From an uncultured Opitutaceae bacterium (GTDB lineage Bacteria > Verrucomicrobiota > Verrucomicrobiia > Opitutales > Opitutaceae): a stretch of 64,000 nucleotides of DNA. This document shows, piece after piece, positions 37,206 through 48,503 of this stretch; position 1 is the first letter of the stretch; each line of letters begins with the position of its first letter. The notes beneath the pieces are model-generated. The model was not told the DNA's origin and did no database searches. It saw only the letters and a list, made by a program, of their open reading frames with translations. A program made the translations under genes and the position numbers. The stretch spans positions 109,826-173,825 of the forward strand of contig CALFNN010000012.1 of the NCBI GenBank assembly GCA_937902925.1. Reading direction: 5' to 3'.

Positions 37206-37988
37206 ATGACCAACAAGCAACGCATCGACCTGATCGAACGTTACGTCCGCGAGCACAAATACGCCGACCTCCATACGCTCGCGACCAACTTCGCCGGGTC
37301 GCTCTCCACCGTCCGCCGCGCGCTCGACGTGCTGGCCGGGCGCGGCGTTGTCCGCCGGCATCACGGCGGCGCTTCGCTCGTCGAGACCGATGCGCTCGCG
37401 CAGGAATACGATTTCCTCGCCCGCAACCAGCGGCAGGCCGACGAGAAATTCGCCATCGCCAGCCTCGTCGCCGCCCAGGTCCAACCCGGCATGACGGTCA
37501 TTCTCGACGGCGGCAGCACCACCTACGCCATCGCCCGGCTGCTCGCCGAGAAAAGCCTGCAGGTCATCACCAACTCGCTTCCCATCGCCAGCCTCTTCAG
37601 CGAGGTCGGCAGCGTCGATACCGTCGTGACCGGTGGCAGCATCTACCGCCGCCTTGGCGTGCTTCTCGGGCCGCTCTGCGAGCAGTATTTCGACCAGGCG
37701 CACGCCGACCTCGCGATTCTCAGCGGCACCGGCATCACCGAGAACGGCGTCTGGAACCACAACGCCCTCACCGTCGCCGCCCAGCGCAAGATGATCGCCG
37801 CCGCGGACCGCACGATCTTCGCGTTGGACAACTCCAAGTTCGGCCGGAAGGCCCTCGGCCTCACGACCGCATTCGCACCCCGCTTCACCATCGTCACCGA
37901 TGTCCGCCCCGCGCCCGCCGTCGTCAAGGCCATCGAGGCCGCCGGTTCGAAGCTCACCCTCGCCTCCCGGACGCCGGCGCCGCGCTAA
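37206..37988 (+). CDS. DeoR family transcriptional regulator
   Basis: The 260-residue product has an N-terminal DeoR winged helix (RIDLIERYVREHKYADLHTL, then STVRRALDVLAGRGVVRRHHGGA) and a DeoRC sugar-phosphate-sensing domain (VILDGGSTTYAIARLL, DLAILSGTGIT, ALDNSKFGRKAL). Such proteins repress sugar-use genes and are released by phosphorylated sugars. No sugar operon is adjacent, so the targets lie elsewhere. It starts 26 bases after the glycosyltransferase. Confidence 0.92.
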   Translation: MTNKQRIDLIERYVREHKYADLHTLATNFAGSLSTVRRALDVLAGRGVVRRHHGGASLVETDALAQEYDFLARNQRQADEKFAIASLVAAQVQPGMTVILDGGSTTYAIARLLAEKSLQVITNSLPIASLFSEVGSVDTVVTGGSIYRRLGVLLGPLCEQYFDQAHADLAILSGTGITENGVWNHNALTVAAQRKMIAAADRTIFALDNSKFGRKALGLTTAFAPRFTIVTDVRPAPAVVKAIEAAGSKLTLASRTPAPR

Positions 37989-38021
37989 CTGACTGCCGTC
38001 GCTCCGATTCGCGGCGCCGCC

Positions 38022-38049
38022 GTCTCCTGACAGCGTCATGTCAGGAGAC
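38022..38049. promoter_or_regulatory. Perfect 11-bp palindrome between deoR-type gene and uvrA
   Basis: GTCTCCTGACA (38022-38032) and TGTCAGGAGAC (38039-38049) flank a 6-base loop. It is 34 bases beyond the regulator stop and 58 bases before the uvrA start. No T-tract follows, so it may be an operator or a hairpin terminator of unusual type. Confidence 0.5.
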
Positions 38050-38080
38050 TTGGCTCGCGCTGCGCGTCGAGTTGCATTCC

Positions 38081-38110
38081 CTGCATCCGTGTCCATCCGT
38101 GCCAGCCGTG
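38081..38110 (+). repeat. Three degenerate 10-base units before uvrA
   Basis: Three 10-base units ending in CCGT or CCGTG (cores CATCCGT, CATCCGT, AGCCGTG) run directly into the uvrA start codon and the bases GTTAA. They look like a short intergenic repeat of the kind scattered in many environmental genomes. Confidence 0.45.
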
Positions 38111-41100
38111 GTTAAGCCCAACCTGCCCATCGCCCGCCCGTCCCAGCCCGAGTGCATCCGCCTGCGCGGCGTCCGTCAGAACAACCTCAAGGGCTTCGAC
38201 CTCGATGTGCCGCTCGGCCGCTACATCGTCGTCACCGGCCTGAGCGGCGCCGGCAAAAGCTCGCTCGTGTTCGACACGCTCCACGCCGAGGGCCAGCGCC
38301 GCTACGTCGAGACCTTCAGCGCCTACACGCGCCAGTTCCTCGATCTGCTCGACAAGCCGAAGGTCGACTCCATCGAAAACATCCGCCCGTCGATCGCCAT
38401 CGAGCAGACCAACACGGTCAAAACCTCGCGGTCCACCGTCGGCACGATGACCGAGCTGACCGACTTCTTCAAAGTCTGGTTCAGCCACGTCGCCGAGTGT
38501 TTCGATCCCGTCACCGGCGAGAAAGTCGAGGACGACAATCCGGAGACCATCTGGGAAAAATCCCGCGCCGCCCACGCCGGCCGCACCGTCCTCGTCTGCT
38601 TCCGAGTCGTGAAACCCGCCAATCTCACGTGGCAGGAAATCCTCACCAACCTGAAAAACCAGGGCTACGTTCGCGTCCTTCCGGGGAATTCCATTCATCG
38701 CATCGACGACCTCCTCGCGCTGTCGCCTTCCGCTCTCGAGTCGCAGCTCCCGGCCCAGCCCGCCGATCTCTTCGTGGTCCAGGACCGCCTCGCCCTCGCT
38801 CCCGCCGCGAAGTCGCGCTTCCTCGAGGCCACCGAGACCGCGCTCCATTTCGGCGCGGGCCAGGTGCATTTCTTCGGCGCCGACGATTTCGCTCCCGCCG
38901 GCCATTTCTCCCGCGGCCTGCATTCACCGAAAACCGGCCGCACCTTCCGCGCGGCCACGCCCGCGCTATTCTCCTTCAACTCTCCCCTCGGCGCCTGCCC
39001 CAAGTGCCGGGGTTTCGGCCGCGTCATCGACATCGACTACCGCCTCGCGCTGCCCGACCAGTCGCTCTCCATCGACGACGGCGCGATCAAGTGCTGGGAG
39101 AGCGAGATCTACGGTGAATCGAAAAAAGACCTGCTCGTCTTCACGCGGAAGAGAAAGATTCCCACACACGTTCCCTTCGCCTCGCTCACGCCCGAGCAGC
39201 AGGCCTTCGTCATCGATGGCGAACCCGGCTACGGCGACGAGAACGGCAAGCAGTGGCCGAAATACTGGTATGGGCTCAAGGGTTTTTTCCGCTGGCTGGA
39301 GAAGCACACCTACAAGATGCACGTGCGCGTCTTCCTCTCGCGCTACCGCGCCTACAACGTGTGTCCCGCCTGCGGTGGCCAGCGGCTCCAGCCCGAGGCG
39401 CTTTGCTGGAAGTGGCAGGGCCGCACCCTTCCCGAACTCTATCAACTCCCCGTCTCCGACCTGCTCACGCAACTCGCCGGTGCCGGCGGGGCGCCCTTGC
39501 CGCGCACGGACCAGCATTCCGCGTCGCTCGCCTACGACTCCATTCTCACGCGCCTCCGCTATCTCGCACAGGTCGGCCTTGGTTATCTCACGCTCGACCG
39601 CACTTCGAAGACGCTCTCGGGCGGCGAGGTCCAGCGCGTCAACCTCACCGGCTGTCTCGGCACCTCGCTCGTCGACACGCTGTTCGTCCTCGATGAACCG
39701 AGCGTTGGGCTTCACCCACGCGATATCGACCGCCTTATTGCCATCATCCGCACTCTCACGGACGCAGGCAACACGGTCGTGGTCGTCGAGCACGACGAGG
39801 CAATGATCCGCGCGGCCGACCACGTCATCGAGGTCGGCCCCGAACCCGGCGGCCGCGGCGGCCGGATTGTTTTCGAGGGGCCCGTTGCCTCCATGCTCGC
39901 GTCGCCCGCCAGCATTACCGGCGCCTACTTCTCCGGCCGCGAATCGATCCCCACGCCGTTGCGCCGCCGCCAGGTAGGGCCCGACCTCCGGGCGGGCCGG
40001 TCCGATGCAACGTCGTGGCTCACGTTCACGAACACCACCAAGCACAACCTCGCCCACCTCTCGTTCCGTCTCCCGCTCCAGCGCTTCGTATGCCTGAGCG
40101 GTGTTTCCGGCTCAGGCAAATCGACCCTCCTCGACCACGTCATCTATCAGGGCCTCCTCGCCCAGCGTCTCCAACTCACCGAGGATCCCGCCGCCATCGA
40201 GTCGATCGCGGGCGGCGACCGGTTCGCGGAAATCGTCCTCGTCGACCAGTCGCCGCTTTCCCGCACGCCGCGTTCCAATCCCGCACTCTACACCGAGGCC
40301 TGGGAACTCATCCGCGAACTCTTCGCCCAAACGCCCGCTGCGCAGGAAGCCGGGTTCAGCGCGTCCTCGTTTTCCTTCAACAGCGGCGACGGCCGCTGCG
40401 ACCACTGCCAGGGCCTCGGTTACGAGCGCGTCGAGATGCAGTTTCTCTCCGACGTTTTCGTTCCATGCCCGGTCTGCGAATCCCGTCGCTTCAAGCCCGA
40501 GGTCCTCGCGATTCGCTGGTCCGGCCTCTCGGTCGCCGACCTTCTCGCCACCAGCGTCGTCGACGCGCTCCCGCTCTTCGTCGCCCACCCCGAAATCCAC
40601 CGCCGCCTCTCCTCGCTCGATTCCGTCGGCCTCGGCTACCTCACCCTCGGCCAGCCGCTCAACACCCTCAGCGGCGGCGAATCACAACGCCTCAAGCTGG
40701 TCCGCTATCTCGGCGCCTTCACCTCCGCCGCCTCCGCCTCTCAGCTCTCAGCTCCGGACTCTCCGCTTCCCCCTGGAGCCCTCCTTCTCCTCGACGAACC
40801 GACGACCGGCCTGCACCGCCACGACGTCAAGCGCCTCCTCGCCGTGCTCCACGCGCTCGTCGACCGCGGCCACAGCGTGGTCGTCATCGAGCACAATCTC
40901 GACGTCCTCAAGTCCGCCGACTGGCTGCTCGAAATCGGCCCCGACGCCGGTGCCGCCGGCGGCCGGATTGTCGCCGAGGGCACGCCCGAGACCGTCGCCG
41001 CCGCCGCCACCGCCACCTCCCCCTTCCTCCGCGAGGCCCTTGAGCTTCGTCAACTAATAGTTGACAATGCTCCCGGGCTCGCGGCCGCGGAGGACCAGGC

Positions 41101-43891
41101 GCCGTATCCCCTCTCGCTGGCGCTTGGCGCGGGCGACCTCGTCATCACCGGCGCGAACGAGAACAACCTGAAAAACCTCTCGCTTTCGATTCCCCACGGC
41201 CGGCTTTCCGTCGTCACCGGCGTCTCGGGTTCCGGCAAGTCCACCCTCGCGTTCGACATCGTGTTCGCCGAGGGCCAGCGCCGGTTCATGGAGTCGATGT
41301 CGCCCTATGCACGCCAGTTCGTCGAACAGCTCCCGCGGCCCGCCGTCGACCGGCTCACCGGAATTCCACCCACCGTCGCGATCGAGCAACGCGTCACGCG
41401 CGGCTCACGCAAGTCGACCGTCGCCACGATCACCGAGGTCGCGCAATACCTCCGCCTGCTTTACGCGCGCCTCGGCGTCCAGCACCACCCCGACACCGAC
41501 CGGCCGGTCACCCCGCTCTCGCCCGGCGCGCTGAAGAAACTCCTCGCCCGCGTGCTCGCGACACCGAAGGCCCGCAAGGCGAAGCATCTTTATCTTTGCG
41601 CCCCGCTGATCCGCGGTCGCAAGGGCCACCACCAGCCGATCGCCACGTGGATCGCCGCCCAAGGCTTCGAGCTCATGCGCGCCGACGGCCGGCTGACTCG
41701 CGTCGACGCCTTCCAGAAACTCGACCGCTACAAGGAGCACGACATCGAGGTCGTCGTGGCGGATCTGAAAGCTCGGAGCCAAGAGTCCAGGACCCAGAGA
41801 CAGAAGACACTTCCGACCTCCGGCTCTCGGCTCTCCACTCTCAGCTCTCCGCTTTCGACCGCCCTCCGCCTCGGCAAAGGCTCCTGCTTTCTCCTTCTCC
41901 CGTCCGGCGAAATCCTCTCGTGGTTCTCCACCACCCGCACCGACATCGAGACCGGCGAGTCTTTCCCCGAGCTCGACCCGAAGCATTTCTCCTTCAATTC
42001 GCCGCGCGGCTGGTGCCCGACGTGCCGCGGACATGGCCGCGTTTTCCCGTGGATGCTCGAACCCGCCGATGATGAGGAACGCGACGATCCTGCCGCCCGG
42101 CTGCGCGAATTCGGCATCGATTCCGCCGACGACGTTTCGGACGAGGGCTCGCCGTGTCCCGACTGCCACGGCGCACGGCTCAATCGCACCGCGCGCGCTG
42201 TGAAGCTCCATCTCCGCGGCCGGCAGCCTCCGCTCTCCCTGCCCGCGCTCCTCGCGAGCACACCCTCGCAACTCCTCGCCCATCTCCGCCAGGTCGAGCT
42301 CGATGCCCGCGGCCGGCTGATCACGCAGGATATCGTCCCGCAGATCGAGGAGCGGCTTAAATTCCTCGCCCATGTCGGCCTCGGCTATCTCGCGCTCGAC
42401 CGTCCGACCGAGACGCTCTCCGGCGGCGAAGCGCAGCGCATCCGGCTCGCCGCGCAGCTCGGCTCGAATCTCTCCGGCGTCCTCTACGTGCTCGACGAAC
42501 CGAGCATCGGCCTGCACGCCCGCGACAACGACCGCCTCATCGCCACGCTTCAATCCCTCCGCGCCAAGGGCAACACGCTCCTCGTCGTGGAACACGACGA
42601 CACTCTGATGGAGCAGGCCGACCACATCATCGACCTCGGGCCCGCCGCCGGCGTCCACGGCGGCGAGTTGCTCGCCAGCGGCACGCCCACCGAGATCAAG
42701 CGCAGCGCCAAATCCCTGACCGGTCTCTTTCTCACCACGGGCATCGCACATCCGCTCCGCGGGGAATACCGAAAGCTGGAAACCGCAAGCCGGGCCAACG
42801 CGTGGCTCGAGCTGTCCGGCGTGCGGTTTCGGAACCTGAAGGATTTCACGCTGCGGTTGCCACTGGGCCGGCTCGTGATGGTCGCGGGACCTAGCGGCGC
42901 CGGGAAGTCGACGCTGTTTCGCGACGTGCTGCAGCCCGCCGTCGCCTTTGCGATCAAGAATCGAAAAGGCAAACTGGCGGGACGCGACTTCGAGCGGAAA
43001 AGCGGTTTTGCCTCCGACGAACCGGCGTCCACCCGGCGGACGCCGGTTTTTCGCCAGCTCACCGGCGCGAGTGCCTTCCGCTCCGTCATCGAGGTCGACC
43101 AGGCGCCCATCGGCAAGACGCCGCGCTCCACGCCCGCCACCTATCTCGGCATCTTCGACCTCATCCGCCAATTTTTCGCCTCGCTGCCCGAGTCGAAAAT
43201 CCGCGGCTATTCCGCGTCTCGTTTCTCCTTCAACACGACCGGCGGCCGCTGTCCGACGTGCGAAGGCGCCGGCCGGATCAAGCTCGAGATGGCGTTCATG
43301 CCCGACACCTATCTCCCGTGCGACGATTGCCGCGGCCTGCGCTACGGCTCCGAGCTCGCGGACATCCGGTGGAAGGACAAATCCATCGGCGAGGTCCTCC
43401 AGCTCACGTTCGAGGAGGCCGCGCAATTTTTCGATTTTCACTCGCAGCTCTCGCAGGTGTGCCGGCTCATGGTCGACTGCGGCCTCGGCTATCTCACCCT
43501 CGGCCAGAGCTCGCCCACCCTCAGTGGCGGCGAGGCCCAGCGCCTCAAGCTCGTGACCGAATTGTCCGCCGGTCTCGCCACCTACCGCGAACGCAGCCGC
43601 GGCACGCTGCCCCGCAATCTCTATCTCCTCGAGGAACCGACGATCGGCCTTCACCTCAGCGACTGCGAGAAGCTCATCCGCGTCCTTCATTCGCTCGTCG
43701 ACCAGGGCCACACCGTCGTCGTGATCGAACACCACCTCGACCTGCTCGCCGAGGCCGACTACCTCGTGGAACTCGGGCCGGTCGGCGGACCGGACGGCGG
43801 CGAACTGCTCTACCAGGGCCCGCTGGCCGGACTGCGGAAAGTGAAACGCAGTCCGACGCTGCCCTACCTCCGCTCCCGCCTCGGTTCGTGA
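38108..43891 (+). CDS. uvrA: Double-length excinuclease ABC subunit UvrA
   Basis: From the GTG at 38108 the product has about 1,927 residues, twice normal UvrA; another in-frame GTG is at 38099. It contains four ATPase modules. The Walker A sites are near residues 45 (GLSGAGKSS), 665, 1038 (GVSGSGKST) and 1594 (GPSGAGKST); the LSGGE signatures are near 502, 854, 1437 and 1805. Several CxxC zinc pairs recur ([32 protein letters not shown]). Double-length UvrA is known from Chlamydia and related phyla. It scans DNA for bulky lesions and loads UvrB. The fourth Walker B reads LLEEP instead of LLDEP. Several low-complexity in-frame inserts lie in variable linkers. Confidence 0.93.
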   Translation: MVKPNLPIARPSQPECIRLRGVRQNNLKGFDLDVPLGRYIVVTGLSGAGKSSLVFDTLHAEGQRRYVETFSAYTRQFLDLLDKPKVDSIENIRPSIAIEQTNTVKTSRSTVGTMTELTDFFKVWFSHVAECFDPVTGEKVEDDNPETIWEKSRAAHAGRTVLVCFRVVKPANLTWQEILTNLKNQGYVRVLPGNSIHRIDDLLALSPSALESQLPAQPADLFVVQDRLALAPAAKSRFLEATETALHFGAGQVHFFGADDFAPAGHFSRGLHSPKTGRTFRAATPALFSFNSPLGACPKCRGFGRVIDIDYRLALPDQSLSIDDGAIKCWESEIYGESKKDLLVFTRKRKIPTHVPFASLTPEQQAFVIDGEPGYGDENGKQWPKYWYGLKGFFRWLEKHTYKMHVRVFLSRYRAYNVCPACGGQRLQPEALCWKWQGRTLPELYQLPVSDLLTQLAGAGGAPLPRTDQHSASLAYDSILTRLRYLAQVGLGYLTLDRTSKTLSGGEVQRVNLTGCLGTSLVDTLFVLDEPSVGLHPRDIDRLIAIIRTLTDAGNTVVVVEHDEAMIRAADHVIEVGPEPGGRGGRIVFEGPVASMLASPASITGAYFSGRESIPTPLRRRQVGPDLRAGRSDATSWLTFTNTTKHNLAHLSFRLPLQRFVCLSGVSGSGKSTLLDHVIYQGLLAQRLQLTEDPAAIESIAGGDRFAEIVLVDQSPLSRTPRSNPALYTEAWELIRELFAQTPAAQEAGFSASSFSFNSGDGRCDHCQGLGYERVEMQFLSDVFVPCPVCESRRFKPEVLAIRWSGLSVADLLATSVVDALPLFVAHPEIHRRLSSLDSVGLGYLTLGQPLNTLSGGESQRLKLVRYLGAFTSAASASQLSAPDSPLPPGALLLLDEPTTGLHRHDVKRLLAVLHALVDRGHSVVVIEHNLDVLKSADWLLEIGPDAGAAGGRIVAEGTPETVAAAATATSPFLREALELRQLIVDNAPGLAAAEDQAPYPLSLALGAGDLVITGANENNLKNLSLSIPHGRLSVVTGVSGSGKSTLAFDIVFAEGQRRFMESMSPYARQFVEQLPRPAVDRLTGIPPTVAIEQRVTRGSRKSTVATITEVAQYLRLLYARLGVQHHPDTDRPVTPLSPGALKKLLARVLATPKARKAKHLYLCAPLIRGRKGHHQPIATWIAAQGFELMRADGRLTRVDAFQKLDRYKEHDIEVVVADLKARSQESRTQRQKTLPTSGSRLSTLSSPLSTALRLGKGSCFLLLPSGEILSWFSTTRTDIETGESFPELDPKHFSFNSPRGWCPTCRGHGRVFPWMLEPADDEERDDPAARLREFGIDSADDVSDEGSPCPDCHGARLNRTARAVKLHLRGRQPPLSLPALLASTPSQLLAHLRQVELDARGRLITQDIVPQIEERLKFLAHVGLGYLALDRPTETLSGGEAQRIRLAAQLGSNLSGVLYVLDEPSIGLHARDNDRLIATLQSLRAKGNTLLVVEHDDTLMEQADHIIDLGPAAGVHGGELLASGTPTEIKRSAKSLTGLFLTTGIAHPLRGEYRKLETASRANAWLELSGVRFRNLKDFTLRLPLGRLVMVAGPSGAGKSTLFRDVLQPAVAFAIKNRKGKLAGRDFERKSGFASDEPASTRRTPVFRQLTGASAFRSVIEVDQAPIGKTPRSTPATYLGIFDLIRQFFASLPESKIRGYSASRFSFNTTGGRCPTCEGAGRIKLEMAFMPDTYLPCDDCRGLRYGSELADIRWKDKSIGEVLQLTFEEAAQFFDFHSQLSQVCRLMVDCGLGYLTLGQSSPTLSGGEAQRLKLVTELSAGLATYRERSRGTLPRNLYLLEEPTIGLHLSDCEKLIRVLHSLVDQGHTVVVIEHHLDLLAEADYLVELGPVGGPDGGELLYQGPLAGLRKVKRSPTLPYLRSRLGS
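40731..40772 (+). repeat. In-frame heptad repeat inside uvrA (first)
   Basis: Six 7-base units of CTCTCAG type lie between the second LSGGE signature and its Walker B. They add a Ser/Pro/Ala-rich insert ([15 protein letters not shown]) where other UvrA proteins have none or a short loop. The 42 bases keep the frame. Confidence 0.55.
41771..41860 (+). repeat. In-frame inverted heptad arms inside uvrA (second)
   Basis: Purine-rich heptads (GCTCGGA, GCCAAGA, GTCCAGG type) at 41771-41812 are followed by pyrimidine-rich heptads (CTCTCGG, CTCTCAG, CTCTCCG type) to about 41860, roughly inverted copies of each other. They encode a Ser/Arg/Gln/Thr-rich low-complexity insert in the third module, before [10 protein letters not shown]. 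Confidence 0.55.
43020..43048 (+). repeat. Terminator-like perfect hairpin inside uvrA
   Basis: AACCGGCGTCC and GGACGCCGGTT (11 bp) flank a 7-base loop, with TTT directly after. It encodes part of the linker between Walker A and the [15 protein letters not shown] segment of the fourth module, a variable region in the family. Confidence 0.55.
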
Positions 43892-44018
43892 TCACCGGCG
43901 TTGAGCGGCCCGGATCGCGTCGATCCCCCCGCCGTCCGCACCGGCTCGAGAAAACACCCCCGGCCGGCTTGGCAAAAGCTTCGAGGCCGGCGCGCCCATT
44001 TTCCGCCGACGCTCCCCG

Positions 44019-44447
44019 CTATTTGGTCACCGCGCTCGCGTCGTGCGCCTTGGCGGCGTCCTGCACCACCTTGATCAGCTCCGCGATCGCCACCGGCTTC
44101 AGCAGATAACGGAACAGCGCCGCCTCGTTCACGCTGCGGAGCAGCATCTCCGGTTTCATGTAACCGGTCACGAGCACCCGCTGCATATAGGGAAACTCCT
44201 CCCGGGCCCGCACCAGAAAATTCATGCCGTTGCCCCCGGGCATCAGGTGGTCGGCCACGACCACCTTGAACGTTTTTTTCTGCAACAGGAAATCGGCTTC
44301 ACGCGCGGTCGTCGCCGTCGTGATCTCAAACATCGGGGACAACGCCGCGGAGAAGACTTCCAGCAGCGGCTTTTCGTCGTCCACCAGCAGCACCGCGTCT
44401 TTTTTCGAGGGATCGGCGGCCGCGGGCTTGGAATTGGCGGTAGACAT
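44019..44447 (-). CDS. Stand-alone receiver-domain response regulator
   Basis: The ATG at 44447 gives 142 residues. The receiver begins AVLLVDDEKPLLEVFSAAL; the phospho-aspartate is in VVVADHLMPGGNG, with conserved Thr (VLVTGYM) and Lys-Pro (RYLLKPVAIAEL). The wording of the DHLMPG and TGYMKPEMLL segments resembles receivers linked to HD-GYP or CheY-like proteins. There is no output domain, so it probably acts by protein contact. It diverges from the ankyrin-repeat gene, 126 bases apart. Confidence 0.88.
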   Translation of the reverse strand: MSTANSKPAAADPSKKDAVLLVDDEKPLLEVFSAALSPMFEITTATTAREADFLLQKKTFKVVVADHLMPGGNGMNFLVRAREEFPYMQRVLVTGYMKPEMLLRSVNEAALFRYLLKPVAIAELIKVVQDAAKAHDASAVTK

Positions 44448-44573
44448 GGGGCGCCATCGTGCTTTTCGCGTTCCTCGTTGCAAATCCAAACCGGTTCCCG
44501 CCGGTGCGTGTTATTACGCCACGTCTTTTGGTTGCCTCGCCTCGTCCTGCCCGGTTGTTTTTTCGCACCCGTG

Positions 44574-45599
44574 ATGGAAACTATCGATCTTCACGCCGCC
44601 ATCCGCGCCGGCGCGCTGGCCGGGCTCCCGCCCGCGGCGCTTACTCCCGAACTGCTGACCGTCCGCAACGCCGCCGGTAACACCCCCCTGCACCTCGCCG
44701 CCAAAGGCGGTCTGCTCCGCGGACTGCCGGCGGCGACGCTCACCGCCGAGACGCTCGCGGTCAAAAACGACGCCGGCTACACCCCCCTGCATCACGCCGC
44801 GATCGGCGGCCATCTCGATCAAATCCCGCCCGCCCTTTTCACCGACGAGGTTTTCACCGCCCGCAGCAACGCCGGCTACACCGTTTACCATCTCGCCGCC
44901 GCCCACGGTCATCTCGGCCAGATCCCCGCGGCCCTGCTCACCGGCGACGTGGTGCTGCGCAAGACGGATGTCGGCAACACCCTCCTGCATGAGGCCGCCG
45001 AAAACGGCACCCTCCTGCTTGTTCCCCAGGAATTCCTGACCGCCGCCACCCTGGCGATAAAGAATATCGGCGGCGAGAGCGTCCTTCATGTCGCCGCCTT
45101 CAACGGCCATCTCGACCAGATCCCGCCGGCGCTCCTCACCGCCGCCGCCCTCCGCGAGACCACGAGCGCCGGCGACACGGTCTTCCACGCCGCCGCGATC
45201 TCCGGCCACCTCGGCCAGGTTCCCGCCGAATTTCTCGTCCACGAGAATCTCGTCCTCGCGAGCAAAAGCGGCTTCACCGCGATTCACGCCGCCGCCGAGA
45301 CCGGCCAGCTCGACCAGATCCCGCGCGACCACCTGACCGCCGACCTTCTGCTCACGCGCAACGACAACGGCGACACGCCGCTTCATGCCGCCGCCTTCGA
45401 GGGGCATCTCGACCAGGTCCCGGTTGAGTTGCTCACCGCGGAAAACGTCGCGACGCGAAACTACGACGGCCTGTCCGTCGCCCGGATCGCCTCCGACCGG
45501 GGTTTTGTCGCCCAGATTCCGGAGAACGCCCGGCCCAAGGCCGTCAGTCCGTTCCGCCGCTTCCTGCACAATCTCGGTCGCTCCAAGGCGCCGTTTTAG
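44574..45599 (+). CDS. Ankyrin-repeat protein with a recurring LDQIP signature
   Basis: The ATG at 44574 gives 341 residues, almost all made of about ten 33-residue ankyrin repeats. Each begins TPLHxAA-like and continues GHLDQIPPALLT, then ENLxxRNxAG. The stretch LDQIPxxLLT, kept in most units, replaces the usual helix-2/loop wording, so the array is a distinct subtype. There is no signal peptide. The last unit degenerates into a basic tail (FRRFLHNLGRSKAPF). Ankyrin arrays bind proteins; the partner is unknown, possibly the receiver protein encoded next door, but that is only proximity. Confidence 0.85.
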   Translation: METIDLHAAIRAGALAGLPPAALTPELLTVRNAAGNTPLHLAAKGGLLRGLPAATLTAETLAVKNDAGYTPLHHAAIGGHLDQIPPALFTDEVFTARSNAGYTVYHLAAAHGHLGQIPAALLTGDVVLRKTDVGNTLLHEAAENGTLLLVPQEFLTAATLAIKNIGGESVLHVAAFNGHLDQIPPALLTAAALRETTSAGDTVFHAAAISGHLGQVPAEFLVHENLVLASKSGFTAIHAAAETGQLDQIPRDHLTADLLLTRNDNGDTPLHAAAFEGHLDQVPVELLTAENVATRNYDGLSVARIASDRGFVAQIPENARPKAVSPFRRFLHNLGRSKAPF

Positions 45600-45694
45600 C
45601 GCCACCGGTTCGGGCGTCGCTCTCCCGGAGGTTTTCCACCGGCGCCGGCCCGCTCCTCCGGATGCCGTGGCTGCCGGCAGGGGCTGCGCGATGA

Positions 45695-47095
<1,401 letters not shown>

Positions 47096-47137
47096 CCGCC
47101 CCAACCGGGGCGCGACGAATCGCAGCCGTCGTTCACG

Positions 47138-47167
47138 GGCCGGGCTCAAAGCCCGGCCTTTTTTTTT
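47138..47167 (+). terminator. Rho-independent terminator after enolase
   Basis: GGCCGGGC (47138-47145) pairs with GCCCGGCC (47151-47158) over a 5-base loop, followed by nine T residues. It lies 43 bases after the eno stop and is the clearest terminator in the window. Confidence 0.93.
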
Positions 47168-47261
47168 CGCAACCGAACGCGGGTGACAGCGGTCTACCGC
47201 TCCGTCCGCACGGCAATCCCCTCGACTCCCCGCCTCCTCATCCTACGCTCCGCTCACCGTT

Positions 47262-47921
47262 ATGAACGCGCGCCTGCTCCCGACCGCTCTTCTCGCCGCT
47301 TGCCTCGCCGCGGGCGCGCTTGCCGCCGAGGATACCGCCCCCCCGACCGACGAAGCCGGGGCCAAGGCCCCGCCGAAGGATTCGGTTCGCGCGCTGCTCC
47401 TGGAGGACGCCAGGACGCTCGCCGCCAAGGCTGCGTCCCCCGCCCCGGCTGCCAAGGCCGAATCGAAAGCCAACCCGCCCGGCCAGCCCGCCGCCGCGAC
47501 GCCGGCCACGACTCCGGCGCCCAAGGATGCGCCCGCCACCCCCGCCGCGAACGCCAAGCCCACCGAGCCGGCCACGATGCTTCCACAGGTCGAGGTGAAC
47601 AAGAGCCGGATCACCGAACTCGACCGGCAGATTCACGAGCAGGACAAGGACATCGCCCGGGAGCAGAAGAACGCCAAACCCACCGAGCTGGACAAGGCGC
47701 TCAACGACACGAAGGTCTCCAACGCCCTCTCCGTCCTCGGCGGACAGTCGGCCGATTATCGCGCCGGCCTCGCCAAGGAGCGCGTCGACCTGCTGCAGGA
47801 CGAGCGCGACATTCTCGAGCAGATGAAACTCGCCAAGACCAAGGCCGAGAAAGACGAGCTGCAAAAGGAGCTCGATGAAATTCGCGGGATCCGCCGCGAC
47901 TTGGAGAAGAATCTCCGCTGA
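47262..47921 (+). CDS. Exported coiled-coil protein of unknown function
   Basis: The 219-residue product has a signal peptide (LLPTALLAACLAAGALA). Residues ~25-105 are Ala/Pro/Lys-rich and low complexity. From about 105 to the end it is charged and helical, probably coiled coil (SRITELDRQIHEQDKDIARE, AKTKAEKDELQKELDEI). I do not recognise a family; it may be a periplasmic spacer or envelope-tethered protein. Confidence 0.65.
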   Translation: MNARLLPTALLAACLAAGALAAEDTAPPTDEAGAKAPPKDSVRALLLEDARTLAAKAASPAPAAKAESKANPPGQPAAATPATTPAPKDAPATPAANAKPTEPATMLPQVEVNKSRITELDRQIHEQDKDIAREQKNAKPTELDKALNDTKVSNALSVLGGQSADYRAGLAKERVDLLQDERDILEQMKLAKTKAEKDELQKELDEIRGIRRDLEKNLR

Positions 47922-47943
47922 GTCGCCCTGCCGCGCCGGCCCC

Positions 47944-48387
47944 TCAGGCTTCCTCTTCCGCTCCCTGGCCCAGCCGCAACAGCACGTCGGCGATCATCTC
48001 CGCGATCTCCTCGCGCGGTAGATGTTTCAACACATAGCTCGTCGCCCCGAGGCGGACGAAACGCTTCACGATCTCGTAATCGTTCTGCGACGTCACGACG
48101 ATGACCACCGCATCCGGGTCGATTGCGGTGAGCTTCCGCATCATCTCGTCGCCCCCCATCACCGGCATGCTTACGTCCAGCAGCACGACGGTCGGACGAT
48201 GCGCTTCGTAAAGCTCGAGTGCCTCCCGGCCGTCGGCCGCCTCCCACATCGTGATCACGCCGAGGGTCCGCAGCACCAGGCGCAGGTAGGACCGCACGTG
48301 CGCCTCGTCATCGACGATGAGCGCCGTCGTCGCGGCAAACGCCGCGGCGGCTCCAGCTTGGTCCCGCTCCGGGTGCCATGAGTTCAT
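47944..48387 (-). CDS. Stand-alone receiver protein (copy 1 of a tandem pair)
   Basis: The 147-residue protein is a single receiver: ALIVDDEAHVRSYLRLVL, phospho-site in VVLLDVSMPVMGG, Thr in VIVVTSQND and lysine in YVLKHLPREE. The proline that normally follows the lysine is replaced by His. It resembles its neighbour at 48504 along the whole domain, so the two look like a tandem duplication. There is no output domain and no kinase nearby. Confidence 0.87.
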   Translation of the reverse strand: MNSWHPERDQAGAAAAFAATTALIVDDEAHVRSYLRLVLRTLGVITMWEAADGREALELYEAHRPTVVLLDVSMPVMGGDEMMRKLTAIDPDAVVIVVTSQNDYEIVKRFVRLGATSYVLKHLPREEIAEMIADVLLRLGQGAEEEA

Positions 48388-48503
48388 GGGCCATTATCGG
48401 CACGTTCCAGCCTCGCTTGAACCGGAGATCGTGCCGGTCGAATCGATCGCGTCGCGCACCGCTTGGGGTGAAGATCGCGCGGCGACACCCGCCACCATTC
48501 CCG

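Noticed and set aside
37067..38107. Upstream extension of the uvrA frame through the DeoR gene
   Set aside because: The translation is Arg/Pro/His-rich and out of frame with a clear DeoR regulator.
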